Source of the DNA: Bacillota bacterium
Lineage (GTDB): Bacteria; Bacillota; Sulfobacillia; Sulfobacillales; Sulfobacillaceae
Direction: 5' to 3'
Assembly: GCA_021784595.1 (NCBI GenBank)
Contig: JAJYHT010000009.1
Location: 62,001-126,000, forward strand
Length of the DNA stretch: 64,000 nucleotides
Shown here: one piece after another, positions 1 to 9,635 of the stretch
Layout of the letters: every line of letters starts with the position of its first letter
Position numbering within the stretch: the first letter of the stretch is position 1
Position numbers and translations under genes: made by a program
The notes under the pieces: generated by a model
Seen by the model: the letters and a program-made list of their open reading frames with translations, nothing else
What the model was told of the DNA's origin: nothing
The model's database searches: none

Positions 1-648
1 TTTCTGAAGGAACTGGTAGTAGGCCTGATGGCGGTAACGGTACTGTTTGTTTTCTCCATCTTTGTTCACCCGGTTTTAGGACACATTGCTGATCCGGGCG
101 ACTGGGCGTATGTACCGGCTCCCGATTGGTATTTTTACTGGGTGGAGAACTTCTTTGATGTTGGTGGGTATTATTGGAGTGTGCTAGGTCTGGTCCAATT
201 TGACTGGGTCTTGATGTTCTTGTTTCCTGCGTTGGGTATTGCGGCATTGTACTTGGTGCCCTTCATCGACCGCTATCCAGAACGCCGTCTGTTAAAGCGC
301 CCGTTGATGCTGGGGTTATTGATGTTTGGGGCGCTATTTTTGGGGTACTTCACCGCCAACGGGGTATATGCCCATAGTACCTTGACCGCGCAAGAGCCCT
401 ACAACATTTTTCAGTCTGGTTGCGCTACCTGTCATTACATTCAGGGATTGGGTGGAGATCAAACCGGTGCGATTCAGACTCCTACCGGCCAGTGGATCTA
501 TCCGCCGGATTTGTCACACATAGGCAGTATTCTCAGCCCAGCTCAAATCCAAGCTCAATTGGTCAATCCCAAAGGTGGAATGCCGCAATTGAGTCTTCCG
601 CCTGCGGCTATTAAAGACCTGGTGCCATTTCTATCCAACCTGAAATAA
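1..648 (+). CDS. qcrC: Menaquinol:cytochrome c reductase cytochrome b/c subunit, C-terminal part
   Basis: The reading frame is open at the window edge, so the 5' end of the gene lies outside. The visible 215 residues begin inside a hydrophobic segment, continue with a cytochrome b C-terminal-like region (APDWYFYW, then a hydrophobic segment ending in PFIDRYPERR) and a third membrane helix. They end in a cytochrome c domain with a CATCH haem-binding motif near base 421 and a likely axial Met in GGMPQL near base 580. A fusion of a subunit-IV-like membrane part to a haem c domain is the Bacillus QcrC type, which passes electrons from menaquinol to a c-type cytochrome at the outer membrane face. 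A U-tailed terminator follows directly, so this closes its operon. The family is secure; the exact subunit name is inferred because the start is missing. Confidence 0.85.
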   Translation, partial: FLKELVVGLMAVTVLFVFSIFVHPVLGHIADPGDWAYVPAPDWYFYWVENFFDVGGYYWSVLGLVQFDWVLMFLFPALGIAALYLVPFIDRYPERRLLKRPLMLGLLMFGALFLGYFTANGVYAHSTLTAQEPYNIFQSGCATCHYIQGLGGDQTGAIQTPTGQWIYPPDLSHIGSILSPAQIQAQLVNPKGGMPQLSLPPAAIKDLVPFLSNLK

Positions 649-660
649 TTAGCGCGTGGG

Positions 661-692
661 AAAAGCAGGGACAGTTAGGTCCCTGCTTTTTG
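661..692 (+). terminator. Rho-independent terminator after the cytochrome b/c gene
   Basis: The arms AAAAGCAGGGA and TCCCTGCTTTT pair perfectly over 11 bp around an 8-nt loop. The right arm runs into a T-tract. The hairpin starts 12 nt after the stop codon of the upstream gene and separates it from the spore-protein gene. Confidence 0.9.
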
Positions 693-710
693 CGTTGATG
701 AAATTCACGT

Positions 711-738
711 GCATTTGGTCTGCACCAGATCCATAATG
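711..738 (+). promoter_or_regulatory. Possible forespore (sigma-G-like) promoter of the SASP gene
   Basis: GCATT at 711-715 and CATAATG at 732-738 resemble the -35 (GnATR) and -10 (CATnnTA) elements of sigma-G promoters, separated by 16 nt. They lie about 55 nt upstream of the start codon of an alpha/beta SASP gene, a family classically transcribed in the forespore by sigma-G. The spacing is slightly shorter than ideal and only sequence resemblance supports the call. Confidence 0.4.
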
Positions 739-792
739 TGGTACCTTTCGGGACACCCTAAAGGAAAACCTGTGAGGAAGGAGTGGGACGCT

Positions 793-1068
793 ATGCCGAA
801 CCAAACACAACCTGGTAAACTAAAGAGGAAACCCGCTAACGGGGCAGGAGCAACCCCCAAACAGGAAACCCTGATGAGCCTGAAAATGGAAGCAACGGAA
901 GTCCTAGGCTTGACGGAGAAGGTGCGCCAAGTTGGCTGGGGTGGGTTAACGGCTAAAGAAACGGGCAGCATTGGCGGGCTGATGAACCGCATCCAACGCG
1001 AGAAAAACCGGGAGTTGCAGAACGGGAAGATGGGTGATGGAAGTGTATTGGGAACGGTTAACGACTAA
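793..1068 (+). CDS. Alpha/beta-type small acid-soluble spore protein
   Basis: This 91-residue basic protein has the two conserved SASP blocks: a LMSLKMEATEVLGL segment near residues 28-41 and a GGLTAKETGSIGGLMNR segment near residues 50-66. SASPs of this type coat DNA in the dormant spore, protect it from UV and heat, and are degraded at germination. The ATG at 793 is chosen because a purine-rich Shine-Dalgarno (GAGGAAGGAG) lies about 10 nt upstream, although the frame is open further 5'. The N-terminal 25 residues are Lys/Pro-rich and longer than in the minimal family. The 3' end overlaps the start of the next gene by about 30 nt. Together with other genes here it marks the host as a spore-former. 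Confidence 0.8.
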   Translation: MPNQTQPGKLKRKPANGAGATPKQETLMSLKMEATEVLGLTEKVRQVGWGGLTAKETGSIGGLMNRIQREKNRELQNGKMGDGSVLGTVND

Positions 1069-1774
1069 GACATTTCAAGAACAGGTCTTGAATCAGATTG
1101 ACACTGCTATTTTGCCGTGCGGCAGTGTAGAAGCTCATGGCATGCACTGCCCCTTAGGGACCGACAACATAGCACCGATTGAATTTGCCGCCAGGCTGGA
1201 AAGCTTGTATCCTGATCGTCTGCTGGTGCTGCCCGCAGTGCCCTATGGACACACCTGGGACCTGGCGCAATGGCCGGGCACGATATCAGTATCCAACCGA
1301 GCCTTTAGTCAATATGTGGGAGAAGTGGGAACAAATTTGTCGCGGTGGGGAATTCGCAACATCATTTTGATGAATGGACATGGAGGCAACGTCGGGGCAC
1401 TGCAGGAAGCGATGGAGCCGATGGCTGAAGCTGGAATGAGGGCCGTGCTGGTCAACTGGTGGCTGGATTACAGCCAAGACATCTTGACTATCACCACGGG
1501 TCAGGGCCATGCCGGAGAGGACGAAACTGCGGTAATGTTGGCCATGGCCAAAGATTGGGTGCGGATGGATGATGCCTCTTTCAACCCTTATAAGCCAAAA
1601 TTTCGGGTTAAGGCGCAAGGCATTCAAGATAAATCGCTGCGGCACGCGACCACGGGAGACGGGCGATTGGGAACCAAAGAGAAAGGCGACAAGATCATTG
1701 AAGTGGTGATCAGCCGGCTCAGTACCTTGCTGATGGATTTATGGCAAGACAACTTATTTACGGAAGTACGCTGA
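1037..1774 (+). CDS. Creatininase-family amidohydrolase
   Basis: This 245-residue protein has the metal-binding signature of the creatininase family: GSVEAHGMHCPLGTD near residues 29-43, MNGHGGN near 114-120, and GHAGEDETAVM near 157-167. These supply the Glu, His and Asp ligands of the usual dinuclear metal site. Members hydrolyse cyclic amides (creatinine, mycofactocin precursors, formamidopyrimidines), and the substrate cannot be read from this sequence. A GTG directly before the ATG is an alternative start. GGGAAG seven nt upstream favours the ATG. It overlaps the SASP gene, and aspC follows after about 70 nt. Family assignment is firm; function is open. Confidence 0.85.
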   Translation: MEVYWERLTTKTFQEQVLNQIDTAILPCGSVEAHGMHCPLGTDNIAPIEFAARLESLYPDRLLVLPAVPYGHTWDLAQWPGTISVSNRAFSQYVGEVGTNLSRWGIRNIILMNGHGGNVGALQEAMEPMAEAGMRAVLVNWWLDYSQDILTITTGQGHAGEDETAVMLAMAKDWVRMDDASFNPYKPKFRVKAQGIQDKSLRHATTGDGRLGTKEKGDKIIEVVISRLSTLLMDLWQDNLFTEVR

Positions 1775-1845
1775 TGTGAGCCATGGGCTGGAACCCGTCA
1801 AGGCGGGTTCGCATCGGCTACAGTATTTTTTCAAGGAGGAAGACG

Positions 1846-3045
1846 ATGCAATCACCGTTGAAATTAGCAGACCGTGTTCGTCAACTCAGTCCATCTCCCA
1901 CGATGGCAGTTGATTCCAAGGCCAAGGCCTTGGTGGCGCAAGGACGTGATGTGGTGAATTTTGGGGCCGGGGAACCTGATTTTGATACACCTGAGCATAT
2001 CCGCCGGGCTGCTTGCGAGGCCATTGAGCACGGCCATACCCGATATACTGCGGTGGGAGGCATCATCGCGTTAAAGAATGCCATCTGCGACCGGTTAGCA
2101 CTCGATACCGGTATTAAATATACGCCAGACGAAATTTTGGTGTCGGTGGGGGCCAAACACTCGCTGTACAACGCTATTATGGCTTTGGTGCAGCCGGGTG
2201 ATGGGGTGCTGTTGCCGGTGCCCTATTGGGTGACCTATCCCGAGCAGATTCTTTTGGCAGAGGGGGTAGTGCAGCCGGTAACCATCAGTCCGTCGCACCA
2301 CAACGAACTGACCGTAGAAGACTTGCTGGTCGTGGCAAATGACCAAACCAAAGGTCTGATCTTGAATTCTCCCAGCAACCCCTCTGGTGCCGTGATTTCT
2401 CCTAAGTCTTTGGAGGCTATTGCCAAGCTGGCGGTGGAACGGGATTGGTTTGTCATTTCCGACGAAATTTACGGGCGCTTGGTCTACGATGGGGCGGAAC
2501 AAGCGTCAATCGCCCGCTTTCCTGGAATGCGCGAACGCACGGTGGTCATCAACGGTGTCTCCAAGGCCTATGCGATGACTGGGTGGCGAATTGGCTACGC
2601 GGCCGCTCCTAAACATTTGGTCGCGGCGATGAGCAACCTGCAATCGCAGTCGACATCCAACCCCACTACGATATCGCAGTACGCCGCACTAGAAGCCTTG
2701 ACCGGCCCCCAGGAAATTGTGGGGGAAATGCATCGGGAATTCGACCGGCGCCGACGGTTTGCGGCATCTAGGGTTAATACTATTGCGGGCTTGTCCGTGG
2801 TATCGCCCAAGGGTGCGTTTTACTTATGGGTGAATATGAGTCCTTGGATCGGCAAGACGGTACATGGCCGGTTGATTCAAACGGCAGACGATCTCGCCTT
2901 GGCTTGGCTAGAGTTTGCTGACGTGTCGGTGGTTCCCGGAACGGGATTTGGCATGCCGGAATACTTTAGAATTTCATACGCTACGTCCTTGGAACGTCTC
3001 AGCACCGGATTGGACCGTATGGCCCAGCTTTTGGAGCAGGTCTAA
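1846..3045 (+). CDS. aspC: Pyridoxal-phosphate aspartate aminotransferase (class I, AspC-like)
   Basis: The 399-residue protein is a fold type I aminotransferase of the I-gamma AspC group. Visible are the N-terminal block ending FGAGEPDFDTP, NSPSNPSGAV, the ISDEIYGRLVYDG block that carries the PLP-ring Asp and Tyr, and the Schiff-base Lys in GVSKAYAMTGWR. It should interconvert aspartate and oxaloacetate with 2-oxoglutarate and glutamate; related enzymes also take prephenate or aromatic acids. The ATG at 1846 follows AAGGAGGAAGACG, a strong ribosome-binding site, and is preferred to the upstream in-frame ATG at 1783. murD begins 2 nt after the stop codon, which suggests a shared transcript. 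Confidence 0.88.
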   Translation: MQSPLKLADRVRQLSPSPTMAVDSKAKALVAQGRDVVNFGAGEPDFDTPEHIRRAACEAIEHGHTRYTAVGGIIALKNAICDRLALDTGIKYTPDEILVSVGAKHSLYNAIMALVQPGDGVLLPVPYWVTYPEQILLAEGVVQPVTISPSHHNELTVEDLLVVANDQTKGLILNSPSNPSGAVISPKSLEAIAKLAVERDWFVISDEIYGRLVYDGAEQASIARFPGMRERTVVINGVSKAYAMTGWRIGYAAAPKHLVAAMSNLQSQSTSNPTTISQYAALEALTGPQEIVGEMHREFDRRRRFAASRVNTIAGLSVVSPKGAFYLWVNMSPWIGKTVHGRLIQTADDLALAWLEFADVSVVPGTGFGMPEYFRISYATSLERLSTGLDRMAQLLEQV

Positions 3046-3047
3046 GC

Positions 3048-4412
3048 ATGGCAGGGCCTCAGCGCATAGCGATTGTGGGACTAGGGGTGAACAACCAGCC
3101 CCTGGTTCCTTTTTTCCTAGGTCGGGGCGACCATGTCATCGTGGCAGATCGGAAACCGAAGGTGAAAATTGAGCACACTTTGACGGCTATGGGACGGGAT
3201 CCAGGATCGGTGGAGGTGCTGGGCAGTGATGATTATTTGGCGAAGCTGGCAGGGATGGCCGTCGATCAGGTCTACGTGACTCCAGGTATGCCAAAGGACT
3301 TGCCCGAACTTGCCCAAATGGCCGCGGCCGGGGCCAAGATTACTTGTGAAACCGATCTTTTTTTTGAACTGTGTCCGGCACCCATCATTGGCATCACGGG
3401 CTCAGCCGGCAAGACTACCACAACCACTTTGGTGGGTCTAGGATTAAAACAGGATGGCCGTCGCAGGCTCCATGTGGGGGGAAACATCGGTACGTCGTTA
3501 TTACCCGAGGTCGCTCAAATTAGTCGCGATGATTGGGTGGTGATGGAACTGTCCAGTTTCCAACTGGAATTGGTCACGAAAAGTCCCCACGGCGCGGCCA
3601 TTTTAAATCTGTCACCCAATCACCTGGACGTGCACCGGGATTTTGCCGCTTATAGAGCGGCTAAGGCGCGCATATGGGATTTTCAGTCAAAAAACGATTG
3701 GGCCTTGATTCCCATGGACGACTCTCAATTGCAAACACTGTTCAGTGGTCATCAGGCACGGCCGGTGAGATTTTCTTTGACCGAACTGCCCGCTGTAGGA
3801 ACCGGGATCAGGAATGGGTGGCTGGTTTGGCAGGATGAAAATGGGCCAGTGCCTGTCATTGAGATAGATAAAATTCAGATACCAGGACGTCACAATGTTG
3901 CCAATGCACTGGCAGCCCTGGCGATTCATGTGATGGCGGGAGGCGATCCCAAAGCCATGGCGAAAGCGCTGGCCAGCTTTACTGGGGTGCCGCACCGATT
4001 GGAAAAGGTGCGCGAGCATGATAATATCATATATATCAACGACTCGATCGCCACCGCTCCGGACCGGACGATGGCGGCTTTGGTTGCCATAAAGGCTCCT
4101 ATTGTGTTGATTGCCGGAGGCTATGACAAGCATCTGGATTACGATGGTTTGGGACGGGCGATTGGGCATAGTACGGTAAGAGCCGTCATTGTGCTGGGAC
4201 AAACAGCGCATAAGATTGCGGATGCGGTAAAAGCCCATAGCACGATTCCGGTTGTGTACGTGGAGGATTTTGACGCCGCCGTGGATGCGGCGCGTCGACG
4301 TGCAAAACCAGGCGATGTGGTGTTGCTTTCTCCCGCCTCGGCAAGCTATGATATGTTTTTGAACTTTGAACAACGGGGCCAACGCTTTCGAGAAATCGTT
4401 CAGCAATGGTGA
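3048..4412 (+). CDS. murD: UDP-N-acetylmuramoyl-L-alanine--D-glutamate ligase
   Basis: The 454-residue Mur ligase adds D-Glu to UDP-MurNAc-L-Ala in the cytoplasm during peptidoglycan precursor synthesis. Domain order is as expected. An N-terminal Rossmann-like UDP-binding domain (IVGLGVNNQPLVPFFLGRGD) is followed by the ATPase domain, with P-loop GITGSAGKTTTT near residue 116, GGNIGTSLL and NLSPNHLDVH. The C-terminal domain has the VPHRLE and LLSPASASYDMF blocks typical of MurD. The length matches the family. It lies outside a dcw cluster, between an aspartate aminotransferase and typA. The ATG at 3048 lies just after the aspC stop codon, so translation is probably coupled. Confidence 0.92.
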   Translation: MAGPQRIAIVGLGVNNQPLVPFFLGRGDHVIVADRKPKVKIEHTLTAMGRDPGSVEVLGSDDYLAKLAGMAVDQVYVTPGMPKDLPELAQMAAAGAKITCETDLFFELCPAPIIGITGSAGKTTTTTLVGLGLKQDGRRRLHVGGNIGTSLLPEVAQISRDDWVVMELSSFQLELVTKSPHGAAILNLSPNHLDVHRDFAAYRAAKARIWDFQSKNDWALIPMDDSQLQTLFSGHQARPVRFSLTELPAVGTGIRNGWLVWQDENGPVPVIEIDKIQIPGRHNVANALAALAIHVMAGGDPKAMAKALASFTGVPHRLEKVREHDNIIYINDSIATAPDRTMAALVAIKAPIVLIAGGYDKHLDYDGLGRAIGHSTVRAVIVLGQTAHKIADAVKAHSTIPVVYVEDFDAAVDAARRRAKPGDVVLLSPASASYDMFLNFEQRGQRFREIVQQW

Positions 4413-4442
4413 CAAGAACGTCTATATGGAGGTTTAAACGGA

Positions 4443-6263
4443 ATGGAACGGCGTGACATACGAAACGTGGCCATCATCGCGCACGTGGATCACGGGAAGA
4501 CCACGTTGGTAGACGCCATGCTCAAGCAGAGCGGCATTTTTCGGGATCCAAACCAACTTACTGAGCGGGTTTTGGACTCCAACGACTTGGAACGAGAACG
4601 CGGAATTACGATTTTGGCAAAGACTACCGCAGTACACTATCAGGGCGTCACCATTAACATTGTGGATACGCCTGGCCATGCAGATTTTGGCGGTGAAGTC
4701 GAGCGGATTTTGAGCATGGTGGATGGTGCATTGCTGGTCGTAGATGCCAACGAAGGACCCATGCCGCAAACCCGCTATGTGCTGCAAAAGGCATTAGCCG
4801 AAGGTATTAAGCCAGTGGTGGTTCTTAACAAGATGGACCGTGAGGGTGCAAGACCAGAAGAGGTATTGGAGCAGGTGCTCGAATTGTTCATTGACCTAGA
4901 GGCCACCGATGACCAATTGGAATTTCCGGTGATCTACGCTTCCGCCAAACAGGGCATAGCGTCACGGGACAAAGAGTTGTCGGGCGACAGCACCTTGTCT
5001 GTATTGTTTGAAACCATTGTAGAGTCGATTCCGTTTCCGGTTGGTGATGAATTCGAGCCATTGCAATTGTTGGTGACCACATTGGACCACGACGACTATG
5101 TGGGTCGCCTGGCTATTGGTCGGATTCGACAAGGACAATTGGTATCCAATCAAATGATCGGGATCGTGGATCATGGCGGGACACTGAGTCGTGCGAGGAT
5201 TACCAAAGTATTTGGCCGCATTGGATTGAAGCGGGTGGAAATGGAGAGCGCTACCGTGGGGGACATCGTCACGTTGTCGGGATTGACCAACGTGACCATT
5301 GGCGACACCATAACGGATCCAGAGAATCCAGCACCATTGCCGCCCATAAAAGTGGACGAACCTACTTTGACCATACTGATCGGAGTTAACACCAGTCCGT
5401 TTGCGGGTCAAGACGGGCAATATGTCACATCCCGCCATTTGCGCGACCGCCTGTTGCGTGAGCAGGAACGGAACGTGGCGCTGCGGGTTGAGGAAACCGA
5501 GGATCCGGAAATATTCCGGGTGTCTGGCCGGGGCGAATTGCACCTGGGCATCTTGCTGGAAGAAATGCGTCGCGAAGGATATGAGATGGAGGTTTCCAAA
5601 CCAGAAGTCATCATGCATCAAGGGCCGGGCGGATTGATGGAGCCTACTGAGCGATTGTTTCTAGACGTGCCGGATGAACATGTGGGAACGGTGATGGAAC
5701 TGCTGGGGCCAAGAAAAGCCACCATGGTACAGATGGGGCAAGCTGGTCCCGGACAGACTCGAATGGAGTTTATCATCACGGCGCGAGGCCTTTTGGGTTT
5801 TCGGTCGGCATTTGTCAATCAAACCCGAGGGTACGGCGTGATGAACCATTTATTTGAGGATTTTGCTCCCTATGGAGGAACGATTGAGGAGCAGCCGCGC
5901 GGCGCATTGGTAGCTATCGAGGCTGGGGTCGCCACCTCTTACGCCTTGGACAACGCGCAAGAACGCGGCGTGCTCTTCATCGGACCGACAACGCCGGTAT
6001 ATGTTGGGATGGTGGTGGGAGAAAACAGCCGTCCCACCGACTTGGAGCTTAACGTCTGCAAAAAGAAGCATGTTACCAATATGCGCAATGCCAATGCCGA
6101 AGAGGGCGTGCGATTGACCCCGCCCCGCATACTGACCTTGGACGAAGCATTGGAATATGTAAAATCGGATGAGTTGGTGGAAATCACTCCGAAAAATATC
6201 CGGCTGCGCAAGGCGACCTTGGACCGCAACCTAAGGAAACGGGAGCGTGTCCAGAAGGTTTAG
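4443..6263 (+). CDS. typA: Translational GTPase TypA/BipA
   Basis: This 606-residue ribosome-associated GTPase has all G motifs: [10 protein letters not shown] (G1), RERGITI (G2), [14 protein letters not shown] (G3), NKMD (G4) and SAK (G5). EF-G-like domains II, III and V follow, with [21 protein letters not shown] and the TypA-specific C-terminal domain ending in LRKRERVQK. TypA assists ribosome assembly and translation under cold or other stress. The start lies at a purine-rich GGAGGTTTAAACGG site. The length is typical and no motif is missing. The 30-nt gap after murD and 14-nt gap before dnaE fit an operon. Confidence 0.93.
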   Translation: MERRDIRNVAIIAHVDHGKTTLVDAMLKQSGIFRDPNQLTERVLDSNDLERERGITILAKTTAVHYQGVTINIVDTPGHADFGGEVERILSMVDGALLVVDANEGPMPQTRYVLQKALAEGIKPVVVLNKMDREGARPEEVLEQVLELFIDLEATDDQLEFPVIYASAKQGIASRDKELSGDSTLSVLFETIVESIPFPVGDEFEPLQLLVTTLDHDDYVGRLAIGRIRQGQLVSNQMIGIVDHGGTLSRARITKVFGRIGLKRVEMESATVGDIVTLSGLTNVTIGDTITDPENPAPLPPIKVDEPTLTILIGVNTSPFAGQDGQYVTSRHLRDRLLREQERNVALRVEETEDPEIFRVSGRGELHLGILLEEMRREGYEMEVSKPEVIMHQGPGGLMEPTERLFLDVPDEHVGTVMELLGPRKATMVQMGQAGPGQTRMEFIITARGLLGFRSAFVNQTRGYGVMNHLFEDFAPYGGTIEEQPRGALVAIEAGVATSYALDNAQERGVLFIGPTTPVYVGMVVGENSRPTDLELNVCKKKHVTNMRNANAEEGVRLTPPRILTLDEALEYVKSDELVEITPKNIRLRKATLDRNLRKRERVQKV

Positions 6264-6277
6264 GAAAGAGGTGCCAG

Positions 6278-9115
6278 ATGACGATCCCGGTCCCGCTCCT
6301 TAACATCTGGTCAGGATATTCCGTGCTGCGCTCAACCTGGCGGTTTGAACCGGGACTTGACGCTCTGTCGTCTCTGGGCTATTCCAATGTAGGTCTAGCC
6401 GATTGGGACACATTGGCGGGTGCCGAAATATTTGATCGTGCGGCTCGTTCCCGAGGCATGACGCCGTGGATTGGGGTCAGCCTAATGGTGGATGTGGGAT
6501 CTGCGTCGCATATGATGCGCTTATATGCGGTCGATGAAATGGGCTGGCGCCACTTGTGCCTTTTGATGCAAGGGCCCCGGCCGTTGACCCTCGATGAGAT
6601 TCAATCGCCCCACGTTCTGGCGATTTGGGCGCATGATAAGCCGGGTGAGCCGCCTATGCCGGATGAGATGCGGGACCGTGATTTTTTCCGAATAGCTGAG
6701 GAATATTGGCCTCCGTACTCCTTGGACAACGCCGATGCACCCTTGTCAGGATGGTGGGTTCCGGCGTGGCCGATTCGGTGGCATGATGCCAGAGATGGGG
6801 AAGCCTATCGGGCGTTGGGCAAGATTGGCGGGATCGAGACGCTAGACGGTCTGCGCGCGCTGCCGCCTGTGAGCGAACTGGTTGCCTTATATCCCCCCAA
6901 CTGGTGGGCTCGTTGTCTGGTCGATTATAGTCCAGAGCGGGTCCTGCCCCCGCCAGTATTGAAGCTGCCAAAGAGCCAAGATTCGCCCAAGGAAGAATTC
7001 GCCGTGCTGCAAGGACTGGTGGATGATGGGCTGCCTACGCGCTATCCCGCCATTACAGCAGAAGTGTTAGAGCGCCGCAACCAGGAACTGAAAATTATCC
7101 ACGACTTAGGATTTGCCGGATATTTTCTGATTGTTGCGGACTTGGTGCAATTTGCTCGAAAGTCTCGAATTCGGGTGGGTCCCGGGCGTGGCTCAGCGGC
7201 TGGCAGTCTGGTAGCCTATTGTCTCGGAATTACTGACATCGACCCGTTAAAATATCAATTAATTTTCGAGAGATTTTTAAATCCCTCCCGCAAGTCCATG
7301 CCCGATATCGACCTCGATTTTGATTATGAAAGACGTTATGAGCTGATCGAATATTTGAGGACGCGCTGGGGCGCGGACCGCGTAGCGCAAATTGGCACGT
7401 TTGGTACATTGGGAGCGCGTGCCGTGGTGCGCGATGTGGGACGGGTGTTGGGAATTTCGGCGCAAGCGATTGACCAGGTTGCGAGCCGCATCGGGATAGG
7501 CCAAGGGGTTTCTTCTGTCAGCACATTGCTCGAACAGGCGGACCCCACGGGCCGGTGGAGTGACTGGTCTCAAAAGCTGGAAGGGTTGCCGCGACATGTT
7601 TCTACCCACGCGGCCGGAGTCGTGATTGCGCCCGGCCCGCTTAGCGACTGGGTGCCTTGCAATCGTGAAGGGACGCATTTGATTACGCAAATGGAAATGA
7701 GTTCGCTCGAGCGGCTGGGGATGTTGAAGTTAGACTTGCTGGGTTTGAGAACTCTGACTGTGATAGAACAGGTAGAAACAGCCGCCGGGTTGGGCGATGT
7801 GCGGATGGATTGTATTAATCCGCGAGATCCGAAGACATTGAAATTGTTGGCGCGGGGCGATACCGAGGCCGTATTCCAACTCGATGGCGGGGGCGTAGTG
7901 GAACTGCTGCGCGCGTTGAAACCTCAATCGATGGAGGATATCATGACGGTGGTCGCACTTTACCGTCCTGGACCGATGGACAATATTGGCCCCTATCTAG
8001 AGCGTCGCCGCAAGCTTAAGCCCATTCCTACCGATCCAGTGGCCCGCTTGGTTCCAGAAACCTATGGTATTTTGGTTTATCAAGAACAACTAATGATGGT
8101 GATTCGTCAATTGGCGGGATATACTTGGGCCGAAGCGGATTTGTTTCGACGGGCGATCAGTAAAAAAGATCATGAGCTCCTATCACACGAAAAAGTTCGG
8201 CTGTTGGAGGCGTTGACGAAGCGGGGCATGCCTTTGGCGCGGGCGGAAGAACTATGGCGTCAAATTACGGCGTTTGCAGACTATGGCTTTAATAAGTCTC
8301 ACGCGGCTGCCTATGGTACCTTAAGTTATTATGTGGCCTATTTAAAAGCACACTATCTAGTGGAATTTTGGGCGGCCGAACTCTCCACTCTAACAGACTC
8401 CACTCGATTGCAAAAAACGCTTGACCTGGTGGTGGCGTCGGGCATTGTCCTCTTGCCGCCCGACGTCAACGCCAGCGGTGCCCGTTATGCAAAAGAAGAC
8501 AGCGGCATTCGGGTTGGCTTGTCCGCAATCCGCGGAATTAGTCGTGAATTGGCTGAGGGGATTGTGCAAGAACGAAGAGACCATGGCCCGTACCTGAGTG
8601 TGACAGAGTTCATGTCCCGCATTGGGCGCCAATTAGGTGACAGGGCGGTCGATATCTTAGATGCTGCGGGCGCGTTTGCCGGCATGCCGGGCCGTCGCGC
8701 CAACACCACCCAAATGTCCCTGTTTGATGAGGGCCTGGAAGCGGCGGACGATGCCGCCCCGGTTATTGACGCGGAATCCAGTCTAGGGTGGAGGTGGCCT
8801 GTGGCCGGGGGACCGATTTATGTACGGATGCGGGATAAGGGCAATGGCCAGAAGATGGCCGGCGAGTTGAATCGGGTGGCTTTGGATTGGCCAGGACCGA
8901 TTCCCGTGGTTCTTGCCGGGACGAGCGGTCGGGGACGTCAGATGGAGAGTTTGGCCATTTCACCCTCATGGCAGGCATTGGAGGCTATCCGCCAAATTGA
9001 CGGAGTCCTAGCAGCAGGACGGCAAATAGAAAGATTGAAGGAGGTGCAGTTTGAAAAATTCGGGTCTCACATCCAAGGAAATTACACAACATCTCACGCC
9101 TCCACCGGGGATTAG
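6278..9115 (+). CDS. dnaE: DNA polymerase III alpha subunit, short form with degenerate PHP domain
   Basis: The 945-residue C-family polymerase carries the palm motifs GPGRGSAAGSLVAYCLGI and MPDIDLDFDYERR, with two catalytic Asp, and a third Asp in KLDLLGL. VALYRPGPMDN, PETYGILVYQEQ and FNKSHAAAYG mark the fingers. The N-terminal PHP-like region reads IWSGYSVLRSTW where active PHP domains have an HxH metal motif, so metal-dependent proofreading or pyrophosphatase activity is unlikely here. The chain ends soon after a clamp-binding-like QMSLFDEG and a short tail. It is about 200 residues shorter than usual DnaE, so the C-terminal OB and tau-binding regions seem reduced. The short form could mean a lesion-bypass or second DnaE (DnaE2/ImuC type) rather than the replicase, but polymerase identity is secure. 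Confidence 0.88.
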   Translation: MTIPVPLLNIWSGYSVLRSTWRFEPGLDALSSLGYSNVGLADWDTLAGAEIFDRAARSRGMTPWIGVSLMVDVGSASHMMRLYAVDEMGWRHLCLLMQGPRPLTLDEIQSPHVLAIWAHDKPGEPPMPDEMRDRDFFRIAEEYWPPYSLDNADAPLSGWWVPAWPIRWHDARDGEAYRALGKIGGIETLDGLRALPPVSELVALYPPNWWARCLVDYSPERVLPPPVLKLPKSQDSPKEEFAVLQGLVDDGLPTRYPAITAEVLERRNQELKIIHDLGFAGYFLIVADLVQFARKSRIRVGPGRGSAAGSLVAYCLGITDIDPLKYQLIFERFLNPSRKSMPDIDLDFDYERRYELIEYLRTRWGADRVAQIGTFGTLGARAVVRDVGRVLGISAQAIDQVASRIGIGQGVSSVSTLLEQADPTGRWSDWSQKLEGLPRHVSTHAAGVVIAPGPLSDWVPCNREGTHLITQMEMSSLERLGMLKLDLLGLRTLTVIEQVETAAGLGDVRMDCINPRDPKTLKLLARGDTEAVFQLDGGGVVELLRALKPQSMEDIMTVVALYRPGPMDNIGPYLERRRKLKPIPTDPVARLVPETYGILVYQEQLMMVIRQLAGYTWAEADLFRRAISKKDHELLSHEKVRLLEALTKRGMPLARAEELWRQITAFADYGFNKSHAAAYGTLSYYVAYLKAHYLVEFWAAELSTLTDSTRLQKTLDLVVASGIVLLPPDVNASGARYAKEDSGIRVGLSAIRGISRELAEGIVQERRDHGPYLSVTEFMSRIGRQLGDRAVDILDAAGAFAGMPGRRANTTQMSLFDEGLEAADDAAPVIDAESSLGWRWPVAGGPIYVRMRDKGNGQKMAGELNRVALDWPGPIPVVLAGTSGRGRQMESLAISPSWQALEAIRQIDGVLAAGRQIERLKEVQFEKFGSHIQGNYTTSHASTGD

Positions 9116-9602
9116 CATTCCGCCCTATCCAGCGCGTCGCGATCGTGTATACCGTACCTCATTGTTGGTTTTTACAGGGTTCCTTTTGGTCACCGCCATA
9201 GGGACGCTCATCGCAAACCCCGGGCTTGAAGAGATTGGGCACTGGGGAGCCAGTCTGTCTTTGGTCGTATCAGGATGGACATTTTTGGTCTGGCTTTCCA
9301 ATTGGCGTTGGCTGGTCCGTAGTTTAGTGGTGATCGGAGCCGTGATTGCTTTTATCCCACATTTAGCTATTTTGTCATGGGCGTTTACCATCGCGGCTAG
9401 CGCGATCATGGCCGCTAAAGAAACTCACTGTTTCCATTTTTGGGCGGGAAAAGTCATCCCGTGGTACTCCCTAGTGCTGGGGATTGGGGTCTTGATTGGG
9501 CTGCCAGCGATCATCCAAGGCCTGTTGTGGTTGGGCCTGGCGGCACTCTGGGCATTCTTAATGGCAGGCCGTCTGAAATTGCCGCTATTTGTGATTGACT
9601 AG
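9051..9602 (+). CDS. DUF2301-like integral membrane protein
   Basis: The 183-residue hydrophobic protein has about five to six predicted membrane helices: near residues 33-52, 64-84, 90-125 in two stretches, and 135-178 in two stretches. The central AAKETHCFHFW segment resembles the conserved KE-x-x-CF block of DUF2301 membrane proteins, whose function is unknown. The TTG start at 9051 follows GAAGGAGGTGCAG, a very strong ribosome-binding site inside the 3' end of dnaE, so the genes overlap by 65 nt and are translationally coupled. The stop codon is followed by a convergent gene. The family match is from memory of the motif and is moderate. Confidence 0.6.
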   Translation: MKNSGLTSKEITQHLTPPPGISIPPYPARRDRVYRTSLLVFTGFLLVTAIGTLIANPGLEEIGHWGASLSLVVSGWTFLVWLSNWRWLVRSLVVIGAVIAFIPHLAILSWAFTIAASAIMAAKETHCFHFWAGKVIPWYSLVLGIGVLIGLPAIIQGLLWLGLAALWAFLMAGRLKLPLFVID

Positions 9603-9635
9603 GCCATTTTAGACGGCACATCCAGCCCGCGATGG

